Shown: one piece after another, positions 1 through 10,332 of the stretch
Layout of the letters: the number at the start of each line of letters is the position of its first letter
Numbering within the stretch: position 1 is the first letter of the stretch
Assembly (NCBI GenBank): GCA_030549775.1
Contig: CM060177.1
Location: 92,132,736-92,196,735, forward strand
Direction of reading: 5' to 3'
DNA: 64,000 nt
Origin: Tamarix chinensis
Lineage: Eukaryota > Streptophyta > Magnoliopsida > Caryophyllales > Tamaricaceae
Translations under genes and position numbers: made by a program
Notes under the pieces: generated by a model
Databases searched by the model: none
What the model was told of the DNA's origin: nothing
Seen by the model: only the letters and a program-made list of their open reading frames with translations

Positions 1-1351
1 ATATGTGATTAATGTGTTCTTTTTGTGGTCATCCTTATAAAATACTAATACTTAAAGTGAATGACCTTGAGATTGGAAATAATGGCTCTTTAGGGGCTAC
101 TACCATAAATATTTGGTTTAGCCTACAATTATTTTTGGATTTTTCTATTGTGCCTTAGTATCCCAGATAGGTTGTATATCTTACTCTATTTAGCTCTACA
201 AACCTAAGTAAGAGGTATGCATACTTATAGATTAGGTGTCCTTATCGGTAGGGTATTGCATACCTTCATGTACCAGTGAGACCAAGGTACTTTTACGTCC
301 TTAGGCTAATAGTTGATAAGATAATGTGCTATCCTTACACTAGTATGACTGGAGTACCTTAGTGTCTCTGGATTCGTTAATCTCCTCTTGAGTAATTAAA
401 AATAGAAATGTTTGATAATTAAATGGAAAGGATTATTAGGATGATTTGGCATAAACATTTGTACCTACCTATGATTCGATAGCAGCTTTTGTGCCTACTT
501 GTGATTAGGTATATTTGGGAGTAGCCTTTGTGCCTACCTATATTTTGGTAGCAACCTTTGTGCCTACCTGTGATGATGTGAGTATTAGTTGTGTTGATGG
601 ACGTACCTGTGAATTGAGAAGTTATGGGTTGATTAAGAGAGTTATGCCTATTGTTGAGAATAATGTGGCTTTCTAATTATACTACAAATATCATTGCTTG
701 GATGTTCCATTAATAAGTGTCAATTATTTCTAAGTGAATCAATATTGATAGCATATGATTTCGATATATGTGGTTATATGAATGATTATAGCATTTCAAT
801 TAATATATGCATAACTAACTATTCACATGATTGTTGTGATGCATCTGATGTGTTCCATGTGGGCCTTGCATATTAGTCTTATATAATAGGTTGCTTAGTA
901 CCATTGTCCTAAATAGTTCATTTCTTGGGCCCCTATTTATTCAATAGATAATGACCGTTGTAAGTTAGCTCACGAGCTCTATTCAAGGCTATCCTTTGGA
1001 TTGAGAGCGTAGGGTTATCCAGGATTATGTCTAATAACTTGAACTAGAATTTTCTATATTTCCTTATAATATTTTTATATTTTCCTTTCATTGACACTTT
1101 TATAACCATAGTTAGTGGGATTTATTTCAAAGGTAAATTAATCTCCATAACTATTTATCTACTCTAATTTATAACTGTATTTTTTAATTTAAGTGAAGTA
1201 AAATTTTAGCCTTAGCACTTGGTAATAGAATAATAGAGGAAACCAGTATAGTACTAAATGTGTCAATAGCACCTCAAAATTTACTATCTTAGCTTCCACA
1301 TGTAAATTTTAAAAATAAAAGTTTTCAATAGTAAATTTTAGGAGTGTTAAA
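1..1351 (+). repeat. 3' part of a long LTR (family member 1), cut by the window edge
   Basis: The stretch matches the last ~1.4 kb of the LTR at 32067-36881 in order: a 'cttaaagtga' block near 50, a 'ggtatgcatactta' block near 213, a short repeat zone near 461-585, a 'ttcaatagataatg' block near 940, and the terminal block 'ttagccttagcacttggta' near 1208 followed by 'gtaaattttaggagtgttaaa'. Other copies end in GGGTGTTACA; here the last three bases are AAA, so the end is degraded. The LTR start lies outside the window. No protein is encoded. It abuts the relic at 1741 without a visible primer-binding site, so I do not link the two. Confidence 0.75.
461..585 (+). repeat. Short tandem repeat inside the LTR, ~30-bp unit
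   Basis: Four units start with gtacctacct or gtgcctacct at 461, 491, 530 and 560 (spacing 30, 39, 30) and continue with a tgatt..gta..agc pattern. It lies about 0.8-0.9 kb from the 3' LTR end, close to where the 43850 and 54709 copies carry a different 50-bp repeat. Confidence 0.7.
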
Positions 1352-1740
1352 GATTATTTGTGAAATACATATATCTAATACATATAGTATAGTGTTTAGA
1401 ATCTTCATTAAACATATTACATGTCAGAACATAGAATAAATGCATAAACATAGTTAGAAAGCATCTAATGTTTGGTATTGAACTTTGTTGAATTATATAT
1501 CAAGAATTTAGCAAGAAACGTGTAAGGTGCCTCAATTAGTTTGTGTGTGTGATAACATTGATTTGTGTGTGTGTATGTGATAATATTGATTTTTGTCTAT
1601 GTGTTTGACTCATTAGAATAAAAAAATTTATGCAAGAACCAACATGAAGAATTAAAGGAAAACCCTTAAGTGATTTGGATTTCAACTAAACCTTAAGGAT
1701 TACTAATCCTTTGTTAAAGTGTGTTAGCAAGTTGATTAAT
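1352..1740. other. Unassigned spacer between LTR end and gag relic
   Basis: AT-rich sequence with two short GT runs near 1540-1575 ('tttgtgtgtgtgataa' and a close copy 20-30 bp later). No open frame, promoter or primer-binding site can be recognised. It may include the leader or 5' LTR of the following chromovirus, but nothing shows this. Confidence 0.4.
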
Positions 1741-3129
1741 ATGGAGGGAGAACCAAATGTTCAAGTCAATATTGAGGTAATCCAAAAGCCCTCAATTAAT
1801 TTTTCAGAAACCAATGCTTAACTTCAAGACCTTCTTTCCATGCAAACTCAATTGCAAAGGATGGAGTTTTGCTTTGCCAAACAAGAATTGGTGCAAAATT
1901 TGCAAGAACAAAAGGAATTCTTTTGGGGATTGAATGGGGAGTATTGCAAAGTCCATCAATCCAACAAGAGGAAGGTATTTGAACTCATGAGTAGAGTATG
2001 AAGAAGAGTCACAAGGGATTAGAAATAATAGAAGGAACAATGAGCATCAATCAAGGCATCATTATAAAGAAGATAAAGGTATTAAACTTTATCTTCGTAA
2101 TGTTGATGGTAAATTTGATGTTGAATTATTTCTTGAATGGTTACATGGGGTAGAGGATATTTTTGAATTCAAGGATTGTCACTATTAGCAAAAATGCAAA
2201 CTAGCTACTCTTAAGTTTAATAAGTTTACTAGGATATAGTATGATAACTTGAAAAGAACTAGAGAAAGAGAAGGTAAATCTAAAATCAAATCTTAGAAAA
2301 AGCTTGAAACACTTGAAAAGAAAATTTACACTTAAGGGCTTGTTTGGTATGGGAGTAATAGGAGAGGAAAAAATTTCCTCCTATTTTATATCTTCTATAT
2401 TAAGTATTTAATAATAATAAACATGATTTTAATAAAATACCCATTTTAGATTAAATTAAGATTTAAAATGGGTATTTATTAGAATAAGAATATTAAATTT
2501 TAGCTAAATTATACAATATATATAAAAATATGGAAGTAATTTTTCCAACTCTATTACCCCTAACCAAATGAGCACTAAAGAGTATGAGTAAAATAATTAC
2601 ATTAGATTGACTACTCATATACAAGGCCTTTAAAGTGTCGAAGAATATTTTAGTTAATTTGAGATGTTAGTACTTATATGTGATGTCCATAAGAGGAATG
2701 ACCAAACATGTGTTAGATTTCTATGAGGCTTTAACATGATAATTAGAGATAAAGTTGAAACTTGCCTATATAATTCTCTTGGTGATATGATTAAGCTATA
2801 TTTGAGATTTAAAAAATAAATCAAATTTACTAAGCCTCATACCAAGTAAAGTACTTCTTTTAGAAATTATTACTTAAGTACTCAAGCTACTAAGTACAGG
2901 GTAGATACATCAAGCTCAACAAATGTTGAACAGAAAGAAGGGATTAAGCAAGAGGACAAGGGCAATACCAAGGTCAAAGAAGTCTCTAAAAAGCAATGCT
3001 TTAAGTGTCAAGGATTTGGACAATTCTCTAGAAAGTGTCTCAACCAAAGAGTATTATCTATATAAGAGATTGAAGCTATGGAGATTTGTGATGAAGACCC
3101 TAAGTTTGAGTCAAATGAAGAAATTTTAA
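1741..3129 (+). pseudogene. gag relic with decayed zinc knuckle
   Basis: It starts at ATG 1741 (MEGEPNVQVNIEV) and continues in pieces that include a capsid-like block near 2075-2200 (KLYLRNVDGKFDVELFLEWL, then EDIFEFKDC). The CCHC knuckle is at 2997-3038, reading CFKCQGFGQFSRKC: the three cysteines are kept but the histidine position is Q. In-frame stops occur (for example after DCHY near 2187), and a 240-bp MITE interrupts it at 2336. The product would have been the capsid/nucleocapsid of the chromovirus; it cannot be made now. Confidence 0.8.
2336..2575. mobile_element. Tourist-like (PIF/Harbinger) MITE
   Basis: A 240-bp AT-rich element begins gggcttgtttggta and ends taaccaaatgagcac. The ends are imperfect inverted repeats (10 of the first 13 positions) of the form typical of Tourist MITEs. 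Both sides carry TAA (2333-2335 and 2576-2578), the expected 3-bp target duplication. The middle contains a further inverted pair, 'aaatacccattttaga' and 'ttaaaatgggtattt'. It has no coding capacity and lies within the gag relic, so it arrived after that element. Confidence 0.8.
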
Positions 3130-3239
3130 GTGATTCATAGTATGAAGGAAATTCTTGTTATGTGCTGCAAAGAGTACTTCAAGTTCAAGCTAATGAGCTT
3201 CCTAATCAATAAGAGAATATATTCAAGATAAAAGGAAGA

Positions 3240-4990
3240 GTGGGAGATAAAGTTTGTTGGGTTATCATTGCTAGTGGATCGTGTCCAAATGTGGCTAATG
3301 TAAGGATGGTGAAGGAATTGGAGTTAGATACAACACAGCATCCGAAGCCTTATTATCTTTAATGGCTTAATAAGGAAAAATGAGTCAAGATAACAAAACA
3401 AACCCTAATCTCATTTATAATTGGTAATTATCATGATGATATGCTATGTGATGTTTTACCTATGGATGCATGTGGAGTCTTATTAGTTAGATCATGGGAA
3501 TGTGATCGATGTGCTATTTATAATGGTATTAATAATAATTATGTTGTTGTAAAGGATAAGAAAATGCATAAACTTAAACCTTCTAAGTGTGATAATGATA
3601 ACATATTCTAGAAAAAAAAAAGGTTTATTTTTTGCATGAAAAGACTATGATAGAATGTATTAAGAAAGAAGGTAGTTGATATGCTGTTATTATCAAAGAA
3701 TCCCTACAAGGGGAGAAAAATAAAAATAATCCTCAATTAAATTAGCTTCTTAATGAATATAAAGATGTATTTCCTAATGAATTACCACCGAAATTACCAC
3801 CTAAAAGAGGGATAGAACATGCTATAGATGTTATGTCTGGTATGTCTTTACCTAATCGACGTACTTATAGATGGAATCTGGAAGAAGCTAAGGAATTAGA
3901 GAGATAAATACAAGAGCTCATAAGAAACAGATATGTGAGAAAAAACATGAGTCTATGTTGTGTACCTACATTACTTGTTCCTAAAAAAGATGGTATGTGG
4001 CACACGTATATTGACTCTAGAGTTGTAAATAATATTACTATCAAATTTAGATTTCCTATGCCTAGATTAGATGACATGTCAGATGAATTATGTGGAGCAC
4101 AAGTATTCTATAAAATTTATCTAAGGAGTGGATATCAATAAATGAGAATAAGAGAAAGGGATGGATGAAAAACTAATTTTAAAACAAAATATGGTTTTTA
4201 CGAATGGACTATTTTACCATTTTGATTGTGTAATTCACCTAGTTTGTTTATGAGACTAATGAATAAAGTTCTTTGAACTTTTCTTGGAAAATTCATTGTG
4301 GTATACTATACTTGTGTATATTAAAAATGAGCATGATCATCTTAATCATTTAAGGAGATTATTTCATAAGCTAAAGCAAGCTAAAATCTATGGAAAAATG
4401 TGATTTTATACTTTTGAATATTATTTTCCTCAGTTATATTGTAAGTAGAAAAGGTATAAAAGTGGATCCTATAAATATTAAAGCTATTTGAAACTGGCTA
4501 ATACCTAAAGATATTCATAAGGTGAGGATTTTTCACAGGTTAGCGAGTTTCTATAGAATATTCATTAAAAAATTCTCGACTATCATTGTGCCAATTACAC
4601 ATTATATGAAAAAAGGCAAATTCAAGTGGAGATAAGATGCCACTAAATCCTCTGATACTTTAAAGTACAATCTATGTAATGTACCGGTATTATCTTTGCC
4701 TAACTTTTATATAAATTGTTTAAAGTTACATGTGATAATAGTGGGGTGGTGATAGGAGGTGTACTCTCACAAGAAAAAGGCTCATTACATTTTTTAGTGA
4801 AAAATTAAATGGGGCTAAAATGAATTATTTAACATATGATAAGGAATTCTATGCCATCATAAGAAGCTTGAAGATATAGAGTCATTATTTGATACCTAAG
4901 TCATTTGTTTTACATTTAGATCATGAGAGTCTAAAATATTTAAATAGGAAAAAATATTAGTTCTAGGCATGCAAAATAGTTTAGTTTCTT
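3240..4990 (+). pseudogene. Protease / reverse transcriptase / RNase H relic (Reina-like)
   Basis: A protease-like stretch (WVIIASGSCPNVANV near 3260) is followed by a typical pre-RT block (NEYKDVFPNELPPKLPPKRG near 3752) and RT motifs (VPTLLVPKKDGMWHTYIDSR near 3962, FPMPRLDDM near 4053). At the catalytic site the usual aromatic-hydrophobic-Asp-Asp is lost: the segment near 4296 reads FIVVYYTCVY before KNEHDHLNHLRRLF. Later blocks (LASFYR.FIKKFSTI near 4540, then KKGKFKW) mark the RT connection. Stops occur throughout. RNase H continues to ~4990 in broken frames. Confidence 0.8.
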
Positions 4991-5000
4991 AAAATCCTTC

Positions 5001-5429
5001 ATGTTCTCTATCAAACATTTCTATGGTAAAGAAAATGTAGTAGCTAATGCATTAGCTAGAAGATCTATAATACTTGTTATGTTGGATGATAAATTATTAG
5101 GTTTTGAAATGTTGAAAGAGTTATATGCAAAAGATGAAGATTTATTTGAAATTTATAATGAATGTAAAAAAAACAATCATAGTTGTAGTAATTATGTACT
5201 TCAAAATGACTTTATTTTCAAACTTAATAAGTTGTGTATACATTGTTCTAGTGTACATGATTTACTTGTTAAGGAAGTGCATGAGGGAGGTATAGATGGT
5301 TATTTTGGTGTTCATAAAACCTTGAAAATATTACAAGAAAATTTCTATTGGCCACAAATAATAAAATTAGTTCGAGCTATTATTAAAAGATGTGTGATTT
5401 ATCAAAAGAGTAAGAGCTTCTTCCATTAA
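5001..5429 (+). pseudogene. RNase H end and integrase zinc-finger fragment
   Basis: A 142-codon open stretch. The first part (FYGKENVVANALARRS) is the end of RNase H, followed by a linker with GFEMLKELYAKDED. The second part carries the integrase HHCC finger: histidines in the HDLLVKEVHEGG and FGVHKTLKIL region and cysteines in KRCVIYQKS, with FYWPQI between them. Length and order match chromovirus pol. It has no start context of its own and is only an intact piece of a broken polyprotein. Confidence 0.85.
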
Positions 5430-6370
5430 GGTTTTATATGCTTATTTATCAGTTCCTATTCAACCATGAGAGAGTGTTAATATAGATTTTATCTTAGGTT
5501 TACAATGGACACAAAGGGGAAAGGATTATATTATGGTGGTGGTAGATAGATTTTTAAAATGACACATTTTATTTCTTGTAATAAAATGGATGATGCAAAT
5601 CATGTGGTAAATTTATATTTCAAGGAGATAGTAAGGTTATATTGTATTTCCAAAAGTTTAGTATTAGATAGAGATGTGAAATTTTTAAATTACTTTTGGA
5701 AGACACTTAGGCATATGTTAGGTACTAGGTTCTTCAGTACATCTCTTCATCCACAAATGGATGATCAAATTAAAGTGACTAATAGAACCTTAGGAACTTT
5801 ACTATGATAATTAGTTAATAAAAGTACAAAAGATTGGTATATAAAACTTGACATGCTGAATTTGAATAAAACAAGAGTCCTTCTAGTATAACTAACTCAA
5901 ATCCATTTGGAGTTTTCTATGGAGTTAATCCTTATTTGCCTATTGATATGTTATCATTAAACAAAGGTGATATTAAGAACCATGATGATAAAGAAAGAGT
6001 TTAATTCTCTAAGAAAACTTCATGAGCAAATAAATAATATTATTAAGAAATATCATGCTAAATACCAAAACCAAGTGGACAAAAATAGAATTACAGAAAT
6101 ACTTTCATCGGAAGACTTGGTATGTTTACATTTAAGAAAAGAAATATTTCCAAACTTAAAAAAGAATAAACTAATGCCAAGAGTAGATGAACTATTTAAA
6201 ATCTTAAGATAATTTGGCAATAATGCTTATGAATTAGAATTACTAGAATCCTATATGGAGGAGTTTTTAGTACTTTCAATATTAGTGATTTATTTCATTA
6301 TTATAGTAATACTAATTTGAGGACAAATTATTCCTTTCAAGGGAAGAGTGATGCAAGAGCATCTCTATCT
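5430..6370 (+). pseudogene. Integrase core and C-terminal tail relic
   Basis: The core domain reads through a frameshift near 5550: VVVDRFLK, then MTHFISCNKMDDANHVV, then LVLDRDVKFLNYFWKTL and TSLHPQMDDQ. Two aspartates of the DDE triad can be placed (VVVDRF and DRDVKF). The tail (KLHEQINNIIKKYHAKYQNQ at ~6017, DLVCLHLRKEIFPNLKKNK at ~6115, NNAYELEL at ~6221) matches the family order, and RTNYSFQGKSDARAS near 6320 resembles the usual end of the polyprotein. Confidence 0.85.
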
Positions 6371-7384
6371 CATTATTCTCATGTTGGAAGGCAAGAGTTA
6401 GCATATTTGGAGGTAGTACCAATTATTCTTGAAAATCTTGAACACCTTAATAATAACCCTAATAATGTTTCATTATGTGATTATTGTAGGTATTACATAT
6501 GTTTTCAAGAAAAGGACTGCACCAATGATATCCAAGGTACAAGACAATGACAATGCAACGGTTACAAAGTTGTATGGAAAACAAAGCTATAAGACTTGAA
6601 GCTTGATTATTTGAGTATTCCATGTATTATCATAATTAGGTTTTATATAGCTTTGATATTAGTGTAAATTTTGTAATATTTTGTCATTGTAATTATAACT
6701 CATAATATATATAATAATATGGACATATGTTGTTTTAAATTTTATTAAATTAGGTTAGTTGATTTTGGCTTAATTAATAAAATTTAGGCTCGATTTCATA
6801 TATCATAAATATGTGTATATATATATGCCTCATACATTCAATGGTGGTAAATAACCATATACAACTAAGCACTTAATGAAATGAAGAGAACTTAGAGTCA
6901 AAACTCTTAGTGAATATGTCTTCTAACTTTCTCTTACAATGAGGATAAATCTTAAGTTGATTTTAGGAGTTATTCGATAAAGAAATTAGAGGTTTCTCTT
7001 TAGAATTCTTTTAATCTTGGAAAAGATCAAAACCTTCCATTTCAAAGTTACATTTGAATCGTCCAAACCATCAAGTTTCATCTTCTTTGGTCAAATTTGT
7101 TGTTATACAAACCAAACACAAAGGTCCTGCATTTGTGAAAGATATTTATCCATTATCTTACACATCAGTTTAATTTTCAAGTTTTAGGTTCCAGGTATGG
7201 GATGGGGATAGGGATTTTGGTAGGGATGGAGTAGGGATCCCCCAATAAGAAAATTTCTAAGATTGAGGCAGGTTTAGAGATTAACACTAATTTTCATTTT
7301 AGGGATTAGATCCCTATCCTTTCCTCGTTGACATCCCTAATCTGGGTCTTGATTCCTCCATGGATCAAGTAGATAAATAATATT
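6371..7384. other. AT-rich sequence after the chromovirus relic
   Basis: No gene found. The first ~650 bp could include the chromovirus 3' LTR but no matching 5' copy was seen. Between about 7196 and 7330 there is a cluster of GGGAT-rich and complementary ATCCC motifs (gggatggggatagggat, then attagatccctatcct), an imperfect inverted pair of unknown nature. Confidence 0.4.
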
Positions 7385-7640
7385 AGAACTTAATGAAGGA
7401 AATGGATTGTGGCTGATAGAAGTGATTCAAGAGTTATTATTGTGGGCTTTTATGTTTGCATGGATAAATGCTAAATAAAATATTAGTCACATAAAGCAAA
7501 AGATCTTGAGTTAAGACTTAGAGTATTTATTGAAGCAAGGTTTGGTGGCACTGGCTACCATTCAAGTATTTTTTTCTCTTATGTGATCCAACTACCATCT
7601 TTAACTAAAATATCCTATTCTTCTAGACCCTAAGTACCTC
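7385..7640 (+). repeat. Internal fragment of the long LTR family (member 2)
   Basis: The sequence follows the LTR at 35391-35640: 'tgatagaagtga', 'aaataaaatattagtcac', 'aaagatcttgagtt' and 'ctcttatgtgatcc' occur in the same order with similar spacing. Neither LTR end is present, so it is a truncated scrap. Confidence 0.65.
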
Positions 7641-7740
7641 ATGATCGGGCCCAAATTATATTTCTAAAAACTCTATTATTAAATTTCATCTGCTCTTATT
7701 AGTTTCAAATTTTCATTAATCATTTTATATGTTTGCAAAA

Positions 7741-7760
7741 CACACACACACACACACACA
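7741..7760. repeat. (CA)n microsatellite
   Basis: Ten uninterrupted CA units in AT-rich non-coding DNA. Confidence 0.95.
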
Positions 7761-8758
7761 TTATTTCTATTTTTTATTTTATTTTTTCATTTCAACCCAT
7801 TTTAAAATTTTAAATCAATCTAAAAACATTTTTTATTTCAGCTATATATTCCATTTATTTGTGAGTTGTTTGTTCCTTCTGAATTGTTAACTTAAGGAAA
7901 AATCTATTTTATGATATTAGACAATTTTAGCAATTTTTAATCTGCCGAGACTTGATTGAATTATGAGACCAAATATTTTTACATATTTATTTTTATAAAA
8001 ATATTCCACATTCATCCATGATCATTTGAATCCTCAATTACTTAGTTCATGCATTTGTAGAAAAAATACGTTTTCACAACTTATCCATTTTTATTGTTTT
8101 TGCTCACTTTCCATTCGTTGAGTTTCAAACCAACTTTAATATCTTATATTTTCATATATTTGGGTACTTAAAATTGTTTTTCATAAATTTTAAGATTTAT
8201 TTTCTATTTTCCTTAATAAATCCCTATTTCCTAGACTTTCTACCAATTTAATTATTCTAATAATAGTGAAATCCCCTACTACCCTCTAATTGCTAGTGTG
8301 AACTCTTCAAATTTTAGGCAATCAAATTTCATTTCTTTTTTCTTTCTTTTTTTTTTGCATTCAAGCACCCACAAATCTTTCCATAATCTTATCATTTTAC
8401 CAATTCACCTAACCACTTACACACCCATTACCTTTTATTTCATTCATATACTGAACAAGAAAAGACGCATACCCGATATGACGCTATATCTTCCTCAAAT
8501 GCCCTCCATTTTATTCTCGCACTTTGTATTTTCCATTCGCCAAAGATTTAGGGGGGAAAAGCATGTGTCCCTTTTTTGTACTCTAGAGTTGATTTATTTT
8601 TTGTAACTTCCTTCCCTTATTCTGACTTTTATTTTGAAATTTTTATTATTCTTTTATCCTTAAATTTAGCCCTTGTATGTTTGTCTATATTTTCTATAAT
8701 ACCTCCTAATTAGTGGTGAATAATAAATGATTAAAAAGATTGATAATATTACTTACAT
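7761..8758. other. AT-rich unassigned sequence
   Basis: Nothing I can support as a gene. A 102-codon open frame at 8298-8606 is low-complexity (F, H, L, I, T rich) and shows no domain, so I treat it as chance. Confidence 0.4.
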
Positions 8759-8877
8759 CAATGAAGTATACCTTCTTTTGGGGAAACCTGTCATTAAAAA
8801 TATATATAGTTAAGCATGCCTGTCTCATAGAAATTTAAGAATGGATGACCTCACGAGAAGTTTCTCAAAATGCATGT
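8759..8877 (+). repeat. 5S rRNA-like relic, probably from a Cassandra-type TRIM
   Basis: The 3' half of a plant 5S rRNA gene is recognisable: 'agttaagcatgcctg' (5S: AGTTAAGCGTGCTTG, box A) at 8808, then, at the same 32-base spacing as in real 5S, 'aatggatgacctcacgagaag' (5S: GATGGGTGACCTCCTGGGAA, box C) from 8840, ending near 'tttctcaaaatgca' (5S end: CCTCGTGTTGCA). Most differences are G-to-A or C-to-T. The 5' half is weaker (atgaagtatacc against ATGCGATCATACC). Cassandra retrotransposons are known to carry 5S-like sequence in their LTRs; a processed 5S copy is the alternative. Confidence 0.65.
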
Positions 8878-10119
8878 AAGCTAATAAAAAAAACATGCTC
8901 GAAAAGAGTCATGTTGATCTATAGGGTCATTCATCAATCTTGAAAGTGCTCTAAGTAGCTACCAATGATTTAGTAAGGACAGAGTATTAAATTTCCCATC
9001 AATTATCTTTAATGTTAGTTGGTATTTAGGTAATTTTTGGAAGCCCAACTTTTGGCTCCCAACCAGCCTCGAATACTCAGATTGACTTTTAGCCTACTTT
9101 GTGCTTCTGTTTAGGTTTCTTCCTCTTTAGTTTTTCATGGTCTTTTCATATAGATTTACTTCTGTACAACCTTACCTTCACTTAACATTCATTACACTTG
9201 CTTGTACTCTACTTTTATTCCTTGCTTGGAAGATACAATTTGTATTTCCTCACCACTAATGTTGTTGTGCTTTTGTTGGGCTAGTTGTGTTCACTTGTTC
9301 TCCTTTCCTTTCCTTTATTCTCTCCTTGCCTAATTCTCCTTAGCTTAACTCTAAGAAACTTATTTTGTCTGTAAGAAGTAAATGTATGGAGAAATTAGTG
9401 TTGGTTCTTAGGTTTGCATTACTCAAACTCATTCTTCTTGCAAGTTTGGGCAAACTATTAAATTTCCCTTTTCCTTGTTTTATTTTATTATTTATGTTGA
9501 TAATACTCCCTAAGATTAACTTTCCTTTTTGTGAAGGTGGTCAAGAGGCCTATGAAGAGTTTAACTCTTTTGTTTTCTTTTGCTTGGAGCTTTTACTTGG
9601 AAAACTAAACTAATATTTAGAAATAGAATTTTGTGCTAGGCATTTGTCACTCTATCTTCACTAAACATTATTAATTTCTTGAAATATCTAGTATGATATA
9701 TTTATGTTGTTATCATATGTGTAAGTATGAAAATTAGATGAGAGAATGATTTGCATGATTTTAACATGTGCTTATATCTATTAAAAATTTGATGAAAATG
9801 ATATTGGTATGTGATGAATATGTTGTTGGTTACTAATGAATATGGAGCTAACCATTGATAAGTATATTTGAGCCTAATGATTTTGGATCTCAAAATTTAG
9901 GTTTTATGTAGTAATTTTTTTATAATTTGCTTCTAATCATACTTATATTATGTGTGATCATATGTGTACGTTAATTAACATGAAGTTTAGACGTGAAATG
10001 ACTTAATTGACGCTATGCATTCTGCCACCAGGATTTCCATGCCTTCATCCTTTTTTTTTTAATTTTATCTAATCATGTTAATATGTTTGTTTTAGGGTGA
10101 GATCAACAATAATGTCACT
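8878..10119. other. Unassigned intergenic sequence downstream of the F-box gene
   Basis: T-rich sequence with no convincing gene. An open frame at 9365-9613 has no recognisable domain. No terminal repeats were found. Confidence 0.35.
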
Positions 10120-10332
10120 GTAATAACATTAACTGTAAAAGCTATTCATAATCACAAAACCAGTATCAAAGTATATGGTCCAATTACACAACTCCAGTCA
10201 TGAACTTATTATACAGCTAGAGAATGGCATGTACACACTAAAAATGCATAAAAGCCAGGCACAACTCTGCGCAGAATATGGACAACTATTTCTGTAAACA
10301 CAGTTTGGCATTATTTGTACAAGATGCGTCTT
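10120..10332 (-). other. Probable 3' UTR of the F-box/kelch gene
   Basis: Sequence directly after the minus-strand stop codon. It is less AT-rich than the flank and continues to about 10120, where AT-rich intergenic DNA with a T tract begins. The exact poly(A) site cannot be read. Confidence 0.4.

Larger units (their letters stand above)
1741..6370 (+). mobile_element. Ty3/gypsy (Reina-like chromovirus) gag-pol relic
   Basis: Reading across frames gives the gypsy order: gag, zinc knuckle, protease-like segment, reverse transcriptase, RNase H, integrase with HHCC zinc finger, integrase core and C-terminal tail. Many stops and frameshifts make it dead. Motifs such as VVNNITIKFRFPMPRLDDM (RT), VVANALARR (end of RNase H) and MTHFISCNKMDDANHVVNLY (integrase core) are closest, from memory of the family, to Reina-type chromoviruses. 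No chromodomain is visible after the integrase. No flanking LTR pair is evident. A MITE sits in gag. The clade assignment is an inference; the superfamily is secure. Confidence 0.9.

Noticed and set aside
1352..1740. Linking the LTR at 1-1351 to the Reina-like gag-pol as its own 5' LTR
   Set aside because: The LTR belongs to the long family seen elsewhere as solo units and next to a Tekay/Del-like pol. No primer-binding site is visible, and Reina-type elements usually have short LTRs.
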